A stretch of 64,000 nucleotides of DNA, from positions 543,953-607,952 of the forward strand of contig NZ_QFRI01000002.1 in assembly GCF_003143755.1 (NCBI RefSeq), in the 5' to 3' direction. Within the stretch, counting starts at the first letter, position 1; each line of letters begins with the position of its first letter. The position numbers and the translations under genes were made by a program. This stretch comes from Algibacter marinivivus. GTDB lineage: Bacteria; Bacteroidota; Bacteroidia; Flavobacteriales; Flavobacteriaceae. Under the pieces are notes generated by a model. The model was not told the origin of the DNA, ran no database searches, and saw only the letters and a list, made by a program, of their open reading frames with translations. Positions 26,691 to 34,034 of this stretch are shown here, piece after piece.

Positions 26691-26789
26691 ACGCAAGGGA
26701 TAGAAGTGGATAGCCCACAGCTTTTGCGCCCTAGCGCAGAAGCGAGGACTTGTAACGGATAGCCCGACCCTTTTGGGATGCGCCCAAAA
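26691..26789 (-). repeat. Dispersed intergenic repeat, copy 2 (degenerate)
   Basis: In reverse orientation to copy 1: ACGCAAGGGATAGAAGTGG, TAGCCCACAG, then GCGAGGACTTGTAACGGAT, AGCCCGACCC and GCGCCCAAA. The central part differs from copies 1 and 3. It lies in the divergent gap between the haemoglobin gene and the DUF2520 gene. Confidence 0.8.
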
Positions 26790-26838
26790 ATTAATAATTC
26801 AGGGGGTTTAATTCATATTTCATTAGTATTTTAGCAGT

Positions 26839-27606
26839 ATGATTTCTGTTGTATTACTTGGCGCTGGTAATGTTGCCACACATTTATTTAAAGGTTTTGA
26901 TAAAACGAGTGAAGTTTCTGTTATCCAATGGTATAATAGGAGCATACATGCTATAAAACCGTATGCGAATTCGGTTGATATTACCGACGATTTAAATGAC
27001 CTAAAGGACGCCGATATTTATATTTTGGCGGTTAGTGATGATGTGATTTCGGAAGTGTCGAAAAACCTGCCTTTTGATGATAAATTAGTGGTGCATACTT
27101 CTGGAAGTGTAAGTGTGTACGATTTGGATATGAAACATAAACGTGGCGTTTTGTACCCGTTGCAAAGTTTTAGTAAATCAGCTGAAATGGATTTTGCTAA
27201 CGTGCCAATTTGTATTGAAACAATTGATAAAAAGAGCTACCCTTTGTTGAAAAAAATTGCTGTGAGTTTGGGTAGCCCAACAAAACGCATTAACAGCGAC
27301 CAAAGGCGTGTACTGCATTTGGCGGCGGTTTTTGTGAATAATTTCACAAATCAACTCTATAGAATTGGGCATGAAATTACAGAAAGTGAGGGTGCTGAAT
27401 TTGATTTATTAAAACCCCTAATTTTGGAAACTGCTAAAAAAATTCAGGAGATGTCGCCTTTTAAAGCACAAACAGGTCCTGCGAAACGGAATGATAAAAA
27501 AACGATTAAAAAACACTTAAAACAATTGGAAAATGAGCAGCATAAAGCGATTTATGAACTGCTTACAGACTCTATAAAAGCAACCCATGGAAGAAAAAAG
27601 TTATAA
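26839..27606 (+). CDS. Rossmann-fold DUF2520 protein (ProC/F420-reductase-like)
   Basis: The 255-residue protein begins with a dinucleotide-binding motif (VVLLGAGNVATHLFKGF) and has a DUF2520 C-terminal helical domain (RINSDQRRVLHLAAVFVNNFTNQ, LKPLILETAKKI, AQTGPAKRNDKKTIKKHL). It resembles NADP-dependent imino-acid or ketoacid reductases in layout, but the substrate is unknown. The downstream KdsC-like gene overlaps it by 20 bases, so they are translated from one message. It opens the + strand gene row that extends to corA. Confidence 0.85.
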   Translation: MISVVLLGAGNVATHLFKGFDKTSEVSVIQWYNRSIHAIKPYANSVDITDDLNDLKDADIYILAVSDDVISEVSKNLPFDDKLVVHTSGSVSVYDLDMKHKRGVLYPLQSFSKSAEMDFANVPICIETIDKKSYPLLKKIAVSLGSPTKRINSDQRRVLHLAAVFVNNFTNQLYRIGHEITESEGAEFDLLKPLILETAKKIQEMSPFKAQTGPAKRNDKKTIKKHLKQLENEQHKAIYELLTDSIKATHGRKKL

Positions 27607-28117
27607 GGAATATTTAGAGCATATTACCACATTTATTTTTGATGTTGATGGTGTTTTAACAGATGGATCGGTGACGGTGACTACTACTGGCGAGATGCTA
27701 AGAACCATGAACATTAAGGATGGATACGCTTTAAAAACAGCTGTTGATGCGGGTTTTAATGTATGTATTATTTCTGGTGGTAGTAATGAAGGGGTTCGGA
27801 TTAGATTATCTGGTTTGGGCATTACTGATATTTATTTAGGCGCTCATAATAAAATTGAACAGCTTGATGATTACTTTTCTAAGAAGGGTGTAAAATCTAA
27901 AAATGTATTGTACATGGGCGATGACATTCCTGATTATCCGGTAATGAAAGGTATTGGCTTACCATGTTGCCCACAGGATGCGGTTCCTGAAATTAAAGGG
28001 ATTTCAAAATACATTTCTCATAAAAAAGGTGGTAAAGGCGCCGTACGCGATGTGATTGAACAGGTTTTGAAAGTGCAAGGAAAATGGAATGGTAATTTTG
28101 GGGCTAAATATGATTGA
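27587..28117 (+). CDS. KdsC-type HAD phosphatase (Kdo-8-phosphate phosphatase-like)
   Basis: The 176-residue protein shows HAD motif I IFDVDGVLTDG (residues 18-28), motif II ISGGSNEGVRIR near 65 and motif IV YMGDDIPDYPVM near 108, without a cap domain. This is the KdsC pattern: a tetrameric phosphatase releasing Kdo from Kdo-8-phosphate for lipopolysaccharide. In Bacteroidota related proteins also act on other nine-carbon or eight-carbon sugar phosphates. Its start overlaps the DUF2520 gene by 20 bases. Confidence 0.85.
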   Translation: MEEKSYKEYLEHITTFIFDVDGVLTDGSVTVTTTGEMLRTMNIKDGYALKTAVDAGFNVCIISGGSNEGVRIRLSGLGITDIYLGAHNKIEQLDDYFSKKGVKSKNVLYMGDDIPDYPVMKGIGLPCCPQDAVPEIKGISKYISHKKGGKGAVRDVIEQVLKVQGKWNGNFGAKYD

Positions 28118-28214
28118 TTTTGTGTTCAGTGTTTAATCTCAGTAGCAGGAAAGACTTTAAAATATTCGTTAATCCGTGGCAACTTCTAACTTCTAACTTC
28201 TAACTTTCAGATAA

Positions 28215-29132
28215 TTGCTTAACATTTTAAACCTCATCCGCTGGAAAAATTTAATAATGATTGCCCTTGTGCAATTACTTATTAAATATGTGTTTCTAGA
28301 ACCTTTTGGGGTGCAAACTACTTTGGATGGTTTGGGTATTTCTCTTTTAATTTTAGCTACCGTTTGTATTGCCGCTGCGGGTAATATTATTAATGATATT
28401 TACGATATTGAAACTGATTTAGTAAACAAACCGAACAAGGTTATTATTGATAAATCTATTTCAGAAAAAACAGCTTATAACTTGTTTATCGGACTTAATT
28501 TAGTTGGTGTTGGTCTTGGGTTTTATGTATCACATATGGTTGGCAGAGCACCTTTTTTCTCCATATTTGTTGTTATTTCTATTTTACTTTATGTGTATGC
28601 TTCTTTTTTAAAACGCATGCTTTTAGTTGGTAATATTGTAATTTCTGTACTTGTAGCACTAAGTTTAATTATAGTGGCTGTGTTTGAATTAATCCCAGCA
28701 ATGACACCCTCAAACCAGTCCACCCAAGTTGTGTTTTTTAAAGTTGTTTTTGATTATGCCTTGTTTGCTTTTTCGATAAATTTATTACGAGAAATAGCTA
28801 AAGATATTGAAGATATTGATGGCGACTACAAAACAGGCATGTACACACTACCCATTGCTATTGGAAGAGAACGTGCAAAAAACATACTAACGGTATTGAG
28901 TTTTATTCCTCTAGTTGGTATTATTTTTTACGTGGTTTCAGATTTATATAAACAACCCGTGGCTGTTGGCTATTTTTTACTATTTATTATTGGCCCACTT
29001 ATTTATACAAGCATAAAAACCTTTAGTGCTTCAACAAAAAAAGACATGCATCATATTAGTAATATGTACAAATTAGTAATGCTTTTAGGGATGCTTTCCT
29101 TACTTTTATACAAGTACGTTATTCTGAGCTAG
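28215..29132 (+). CDS. UbiA-family prenyltransferase
   Basis: The 305-residue membrane protein has about eight or nine helices and both aspartate-rich motifs of the UbiA family: NIINDIYDIETD near residue 60 and DIEDIDGD near 200. Flavobacterial members of this branch are usually annotated as geranylgeranylglycerol-phosphate geranylgeranyltransferase-like; the acceptor substrate is uncertain. The start is a TTG at 28215, giving MLNILNLIRWKNL, in which RWKNL is the usual UbiA start; the next ATG (28257) would cut this off. The gap upstream has three copies of TCTAACT(T) in a row (28185-28206). Confidence 0.82.
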   Translation: MLNILNLIRWKNLIMIALVQLLIKYVFLEPFGVQTTLDGLGISLLILATVCIAAAGNIINDIYDIETDLVNKPNKVIIDKSISEKTAYNLFIGLNLVGVGLGFYVSHMVGRAPFFSIFVVISILLYVYASFLKRMLLVGNIVISVLVALSLIIVAVFELIPAMTPSNQSTQVVFFKVVFDYALFAFSINLLREIAKDIEDIDGDYKTGMYTLPIAIGRERAKNILTVLSFIPLVGIIFYVVSDLYKQPVAVGYFLLFIIGPLIYTSIKTFSASTKKDMHHISNMYKLVMLLGMLSLLLYKYVILS

Positions 29133-29202
29133 AATTATATCTCTCAGAGATTCGCTGAATAAAAAAAATGTCGCGCAAAGGCGCTAAAGCGCAAAGAAAA
29201 CC

Positions 29203-29271
29203 ACTGCGACTGCGACTGCGACTGCGACTGCGACTGCGACTGCGACTGCGACTGCGACTGCGACTGCGACT
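29203..29271 (+). repeat. Hexanucleotide tandem repeat (ACTGCG)11 upstream of maf
   Basis: Eleven perfect copies of ACTGCG run from 29203 to 29268, followed by ACT. The array ends 12 bases before the maf ATG, so it lies in the leader or promoter of maf. It is much richer in G and C than its surroundings. Just before it is TCGCGCAAAGGCGCTAAAGC, itself a short inverted pattern. Confidence 0.95.
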
Positions 29272-29283
29272 AAAAAAACAAAA

Positions 29284-29877
29284 ATGCTAAACGAAAAACT
29301 AAAAGACTTCAACATTATCCTCGCTTCAGGGTCTCCTAGAAGACAAGAATTTTTTAAAAATCTAGAACTCGATTTTGAAATTCGATTAAAACCCGTAAAA
29401 GAAGAATATCCCCCAAGATTAACCCATTTTGAAATCAGTAATTATCTCGCTCAATTAAAAGCATTAGCGTTTAAAAAAGAGTTACAATCCAACGATATTT
29501 TAATTACCAGTGATACCATTGTTTGGCACAACAACAAAGCTTTAGGAAAACCAAGAGACGCCGATGAAGCCTTCAGCATTTTAAAATCCCTGAGCGGTGC
29601 AACACACGAAGTTATTACTTCAGTTTGTTTTACTACCCCATCTTTTGAAAAAACACTTCATAATATTACAAAAGTAACTTTCAAGGAGCTTTCTGATAAA
29701 GAAATAAACTATTATATCAAAACTTATAAACCTTTTGATAAAGCTGGAGCATATGGCATTCAAGAATGGATAGGACAAATAGGCGTTACTAAAATTGAAG
29801 GCTCTTACTTTAACGTCATGGGGTTACCCGTTCATCTTGTTTACAAAACGTTAAATACCATTGCAGAAACAACTTAG
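29284..29877 (+). CDS. maf: Maf-like nucleotide pyrophosphatase
   Basis: The 197-residue protein matches the Maf family, which hydrolyses non-canonical or modified nucleoside triphosphates (dTTP/UTP-type in the YhdE branch) and is linked to septum control. The start motif LASGSPRRQEFF (residues 14-25) and the SDTIVWHNNKALGKP (about 79-93) and YGIQEWIGQIGVTKIEGSYFNVMGLP (about 157-182) segments are all present. The gene lies immediately after the ACTGCG array and is followed 17 bases later by a lipoprotein gene. Confidence 0.92.
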   Translation: MLNEKLKDFNIILASGSPRRQEFFKNLELDFEIRLKPVKEEYPPRLTHFEISNYLAQLKALAFKKELQSNDILITSDTIVWHNNKALGKPRDADEAFSILKSLSGATHEVITSVCFTTPSFEKTLHNITKVTFKELSDKEINYYIKTYKPFDKAGAYGIQEWIGQIGVTKIEGSYFNVMGLPVHLVYKTLNTIAETT

Positions 29878-29894
29878 CGTTGTAAATTTATGGT

Positions 29895-30857
29895 ATGGAT
29901 ACGCTATATAAATTAAAAAAAATCATAAAAGCCGAAGTACTATTTTGGCTATTCGCAGGAATCATATCGTTAATAACGTCTTGCAAAGAGCAAACAAAAT
30001 CTAAGGATTTAGCAATAAGCACCAATACAACTCCTAAAGAAGAAAAAGCTATTGAGACTTTTAAAAAATCTCCAGAATTCAACACCTATTGGTACACTGG
30101 AGAAGCCGAAATTTCATCATATAAATTAGAACAAGCTCGGTATGGTGAAATACGAGAAGGAACAGCAGTTCTAGTTTATGTCACAGAAGATTTTCTTCCA
30201 AAAGTGCAAGTAAAAGCTGATTATCAAAACCCTAAAAATATTCCAGTTTTAAAACTTAATGCAACTAAAAATTTCAACACAGGCATTTACCCTTACTCTA
30301 TTATGCAAAGTACCTTCTATCCTGTATCAAATAATAAACATGCCTTAAAAGTATCAAGTTCTATGCAAGAATGGTGCGGACACGTATATGCGCAACTTAA
30401 TAACAGAGATCAATTTCAAGTAATGTCTCATTCCTATTTTGAAGGCGAAGCAGACCAAAATTTCAAACTCGATAAAGCCATATTAGAAAACGAATTATGG
30501 ACCAAACTCCGCATCAACCCAAAATCATTACCAACAGGGGATCTGAAAATTATTCCGTCTTTTGAGTATTCAAGATTACGTCATATTAATATTAAACCTT
30601 ATCAAGCTTCAGCCATATTAAAATCAAATTCATATACCATTTCATATCCAGAACTTAACAGAACACTATCAATAACATTCAACCCTAATTTTCCTTATGA
30701 TATCTTAAGCTGGAAAGAAACCTTTAAAAGTGGTTTTGGCCCTCAAGCAAAAATATTAACCACAAAAGCAACAAAACTGAAAACCATCAAATCTGCTTAT
30801 TGGCAAAAGAATAGTAATAAAGATGAAGCACTAAGAGAAACCCTTCTATTAAATTAA
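29895..30857 (+). CDS. Lipoprotein conserved downstream of maf, function unknown
   Basis: The 320-residue product has an N-terminal hydrophobic stretch ending in a lipobox (AGIISLITSC). The domain that follows is beta-rich, with FNTYWYTGEAEISSYKLEQ, GTAVLVYVTEDFLPK and SMQEWCGHVYAQL. Homologues next to maf in flavobacteria are sometimes wrongly named after Maf; it shares no Maf motif. I see no catalytic signature. The N-terminal extension before the hydrophobic stretch (MDTLYKLKKIIKAE) is longer than usual for a lipoprotein. Confidence 0.72.
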   Translation: MDTLYKLKKIIKAEVLFWLFAGIISLITSCKEQTKSKDLAISTNTTPKEEKAIETFKKSPEFNTYWYTGEAEISSYKLEQARYGEIREGTAVLVYVTEDFLPKVQVKADYQNPKNIPVLKLNATKNFNTGIYPYSIMQSTFYPVSNNKHALKVSSSMQEWCGHVYAQLNNRDQFQVMSHSYFEGEADQNFKLDKAILENELWTKLRINPKSLPTGDLKIIPSFEYSRLRHINIKPYQASAILKSNSYTISYPELNRTLSITFNPNFPYDILSWKETFKSGFGPQAKILTTKATKLKTIKSAYWQKNSNKDEALRETLLLN

Positions 30858-30907
30858 AATTATGTTTTTTTGAGTGTATCTTTGTTTCATACTTAAACTC
30901 AACCAAT

Positions 30908-31444
30908 ATGTTTTTTGAAACTTACCAAAGCGAACTTATTGCAACAGGTATAATTTTAATTTCTCTTTTAATTATTCGGTTCATTATACATTTTACCATT
31001 TCAAAAATTGCAAAAAAAAATGGTATAAATGAAGCTAGAATACGATTAATGAAACGTTATGTAACGGTAATATTACTATTAGTTGCAACACTTATTGAAG
31101 CCTTTATTTTTGGAGCCAAATTTGAAGATTTAGCAGTTGTTTTTTCATCTGTTTTTGCTATTATAGGTATTGCTCTATTTGCTATTTGGTCCATTTTAAG
31201 CAACATAACTTCTGGTATCATTATGTTTTTCAACTTCCCTTACAAGGTAGGTGATAAAATAGAAATTCACGATAAAGATTTTCCAATCACAGCTATTATA
31301 GAAGACATCAGAGCCTTCCAACTGCATTTAAGACTAGAAAACGGCGATTTAGTAACCTACCCTAATAATCTTATGCTTCAAAAAGCAGTAACACTTGTTG
31401 AAAAAGATGCTATTGATAGTGATGATGGCACTGATGCTGTTTAA
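30908..31444 (+). CDS. Small MscS-type mechanosensitive channel
   Basis: The 178-residue protein has three hydrophobic segments, the last (about residues 75-110: FSSVFAIIGIALFAIWSILSNITSGIIMFF) being the MscS pore helix. It is followed by the short beta domain (FPYKVGDKIEIHDKDF, then YPNNLMLQKAVTLV). It lacks the large cytoplasmic cage of E. coli MscS, so it is a minimal family member. It probably contributes to osmotic relief, alongside MscL at 19 kb. It sits between the maf lipoprotein and corA. Confidence 0.85.
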   Translation: MFFETYQSELIATGIILISLLIIRFIIHFTISKIAKKNGINEARIRLMKRYVTVILLLVATLIEAFIFGAKFEDLAVVFSSVFAIIGIALFAIWSILSNITSGIIMFFNFPYKVGDKIEIHDKDFPITAIIEDIRAFQLHLRLENGDLVTYPNNLMLQKAVTLVEKDAIDSDDGTDAV

Positions 31445-31477
31445 ATATTCCATATATTTAAAGTATAATTTTTAGAA

Positions 31478-32545
31478 ATGCCAAAAAAAAGAGTTTATCG
31501 GTCTAAAAAGAAATTAGGACAAATACCCGGAAGTGTAGTCTACACAGGAGAACGCTCCAAAGAAAAACTACACCTTGAAGCCTTCGATTATACAAAGGAA
31601 AACTGTACCGAATTAGACTTAAAATCTGTTACAGAAAGTTTTGATTTCAAACACACAAACTCCACCACTTGGATAAATGTTAACGGCTTAAACTACGTTG
31701 ACGAGATAGAACAATTAGGTAATCATTACGAATTACACCCACTAGTTCTAGAAGATATTGTAAACATCGCACAACGCCCAAAAATTGATGAGTATGACAA
31801 TTATCTATTCGTGGTTTTAAAAATGCTGTATTACGATAAAAATCAAAACATCGTTTCAGAACAAGTTAGTTTTATTTTAGGCAAAAACTATGTGCTATCC
31901 TTTCAAGAAGCTGAAGGTGATGTTTTTGATGCCGTAAGAGACCGCATCCGGCAAGCCAAAGGGCGCGTACGCCATATGCAAGCCGATTATTTATTGTACA
32001 CCCTAATCGATGCCATAGTCGACCATTATTTTAGTGTCATAGAAATTTTAGGCGATAAAATAGAAGACTTTGAAACCGCTATTTTTTCGGGTGAAGTAGA
32101 TGATGATATCAGTCAAAAAATCCAAAACCTAAAACGCGAAATTCTAAGAGTGCGTCGTGCTATTTTCCCATTACGCGAAGTTATTAATCGTATCGAAAAA
32201 AACGAAAGCCCGCTTATTCAAAAAAAGACAATCACCTATTACAGAGATATTTACGACCACCTAATTCAAGTCTCAGAAAACATCGATATCTACCGCGAAA
32301 TGATATGGAGTTTAATGGATATGTACATGACCACCATCAGCAATAAAATGAACGAAGTCATGAAAGTCCTCACCATAATGGCATCCATTTTCATCCCGCT
32401 CACCTTCATCGCAGGTATCTACGGCATGAATTTCGAGTACATACCAGAACTCCAATACAAATACTCCTACTTCATCCTCTGGGGCGCCATGATTGTCATG
32501 TTTTTAGGCATGCTCTATTATTTCAGGAAGAAAAAGTGGCTCTAA
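31478..32545 (+). CDS. corA: CorA family magnesium/cobalt transporter
   Basis: The 355-residue protein has the long cytoplasmic helical domain of CorA and two C-terminal membrane helices. The first pore helix ends in the signature YGMNF near residues 315-319, and the last helix ends in the basic tail FRKKKWL. The conserved PKIDEYDNYLFVVLKML segment near residue 105 also fits. CorA pentamers carry Mg2+ (and Co2+/Ni2+). It ends the + strand row begun at 26.8 kb. Confidence 0.94.
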   Translation: MPKKRVYRSKKKLGQIPGSVVYTGERSKEKLHLEAFDYTKENCTELDLKSVTESFDFKHTNSTTWINVNGLNYVDEIEQLGNHYELHPLVLEDIVNIAQRPKIDEYDNYLFVVLKMLYYDKNQNIVSEQVSFILGKNYVLSFQEAEGDVFDAVRDRIRQAKGRVRHMQADYLLYTLIDAIVDHYFSVIEILGDKIEDFETAIFSGEVDDDISQKIQNLKREILRVRRAIFPLREVINRIEKNESPLIQKKTITYYRDIYDHLIQVSENIDIYREMIWSLMDMYMTTISNKMNEVMKVLTIMASIFIPLTFIAGIYGMNFEYIPELQYKYSYFILWGAMIVMFLGMLYYFRKKKWL

Positions 32546-32563
32546 ATTATTAGTATTTGGGAG

Positions 32564-32583
32564 CCTGCCTGCCGGTAGGCAGG
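32564..32583. repeat. Near-perfect palindrome after corA
   Basis: The 20-base sequence CCTGCCTGCCGGTAGGCAGG is almost its own reverse complement and is GC-rich in an AT-rich gap. It has the look of a short dispersed palindromic unit, and may fold as a hairpin in the corA transcript end. Confidence 0.7.
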
Positions 32584-32686
32584 TTACCATAAGGTATTTC
32601 TTAGAAAAGGACATTACAAATATTTTAGTTAAATTTTACTAAAAGAAGCTCATAATTAATTAAGCTACTAGTATTTATCTGAAATA

Positions 32687-32724
32687 AAAAAGAGTCTGTT
32701 TAAATTATTAAACAGACTCTTTTT
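32687..32724. terminator. Bidirectional terminator between corA and a lipoprotein gene
   Basis: AAAAAGAGTCTGTTTAA pairs with TTAAACAGACTCTTTTT around a short loop, with A and T runs on both sides. It lies between convergent genes. Confidence 0.88.
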
Positions 32725-32760
32725 ATAAGTTTCTAATAACGTAGTTATACTAAGCTATAA

Positions 32761-33657
32761 TTAATTATTTCTAAATTTTGTATTGACATTACGCCATAGA
32801 ATAGCAGCTTCTCCTCCTTTACATCTGTATGCACCCATGCGCAATTTAGCCTGTAATGCTTGATCTGCTCTTGGAACTGGGAAACTTTTAAATACGCCGT
32901 TTATAGTCGAATTTACATAATGTCTTAAACTACCATCACTATTTGTACTAAAACCTGTTCTAACTTTAACATCAAAATCTCTATTTTTCTTAACTCTAGT
33001 AATGTATACTAGTCTTCTATCATTACCAGATCCACCTCTTTTTTTTATTTCCTCGCGATAAATATTAAAATAATCTTGACCATTAACCTTAGTTGCCTTT
33101 GCTATAAATAGAGCAATTGCTGGATCAGGTGATCCATTACCACTTGTATCTCTACCTTTTGCTTGTATAAAGTAGGTTCCATCTCTATTACTCATACTCC
33201 CAAGAGATCTAGTCTCATTAGGAAATTCACCAGCCTTAGCAATTCTTACTGTTCCACTTATTTCAATATAATTTCCACTTTTCACCTTAGTAACTACCTT
33301 ACTAGCTCTTTCAATTCTTGTTTGGTTACCATCAGAACTTGTATTGGCTCTTAATCTATAAAATCCCCAAGTATTGGGCGTACCATATGTTGTTTGGGCA
33401 TAATTATAAACACAAGATCTATCATCAATAATAGTATTAACATTTTTATTAACATCAAAACCTCCTCCATAAGTATACATTGTAGTACTACAAGTACTAG
33501 CTAAGTTACTATTTTCAAGGGTAGTATTTAAATCCGGAGTTACATTTAAATCATCTTCTAACATGTCTTGTTCATCATTAGAACAAGATGTTACAAATAC
33601 AGATAATGCAAGCATTACTAGCATTTTTGTTTTCATTAAGTTTAATGGTTTTTTCAT
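32761..33657 (-). CDS. Secreted lipoprotein with a predicted beta-sandwich domain
   Basis: The 298-residue product has a lipoprotein signal (lipobox VFVTSC; ATG at 33657 or the internal one seven codons on). A linker of about 35 residues follows, then a domain of about 220 residues rich in beta strands: NYIEISGTVRIAKAG, RDGTYFIQAKGRD, PAIALFIAKA, YFNIYREEI, and the end LRMGAYRCKGGEAAILWRN. The pattern resembles jelly-roll polysaccharide-lyase or carbohydrate-binding domains, but I cannot assign a family or identify a catalytic residue. It stands alone, divergent from the PIG-L operon. Confidence 0.68.
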   Translation of the reverse strand: MKKPLNLMKTKMLVMLALSVFVTSCSNDEQDMLEDDLNVTPDLNTTLENSNLASTCSTTMYTYGGGFDVNKNVNTIIDDRSCVYNYAQTTYGTPNTWGFYRLRANTSSDGNQTRIERASKVVTKVKSGNYIEISGTVRIAKAGEFPNETRSLGSMSNRDGTYFIQAKGRDTSGNGSPDPAIALFIAKATKVNGQDYFNIYREEIKKRGGSGNDRRLVYITRVKKNRDFDVKVRTGFSTNSDGSLRHYVNSTINGVFKSFPVPRADQALQAKLRMGAYRCKGGEAAILWRNVNTKFRNN

Positions 33658-34034
33658 ATTAATATTTAGATTATGGGGTTAAAAAATAAATTATTCTCAA
33701 AAATAATTCTAATATTCTATTAATTTATCATGAGGCTATTCCAAATCTATCCTGCACTATCCTGTAATATCTGTTTTCTTTTAAAAATATCATGAAATTT
33801 ATCATAATATTGTATTTCATCTATAAAACACTAATTACAAAATAGATATATTTAAATATTTATTATCTCTTCAAATAATATAAATACAAGATAAACTCAT
33901 AAAAAAATCACTTTTATATAACCAAAAAAGTATGGTAGAACTCTATATATATTTTTCAAAGCGTTAAAGAAACATTAAAAGCTGTATGCCTACTGGTTTA
34001 CTTTTCTATATTTGATTTTACTTAACTACAATCC
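33658..34034. other. AT-rich divergent intergenic region (377 bases)
   Basis: The gap separates two divergent genes and holds no reading frame of note. It is very AT-rich with several short dyads, and contains the promoter of the PIG-L operon near its right end. Nothing else is supported. Confidence 0.6.
34007..34014 (+). promoter_or_regulatory. -7 box of the PIG-L/symporter operon
   Basis: TATATTTG matches the Bacteroidota -7 consensus and lies 20 bases before the ATG at 34035, giving a short leader. No clear -33 TTG at the right spacing is seen. Confidence 0.5.

Noticed and set aside
29203-29271. Possible CRISPR array
   Set aside because: The repeat unit is six bases with no spacers, and no cas genes are present; it is a simple tandem repeat.
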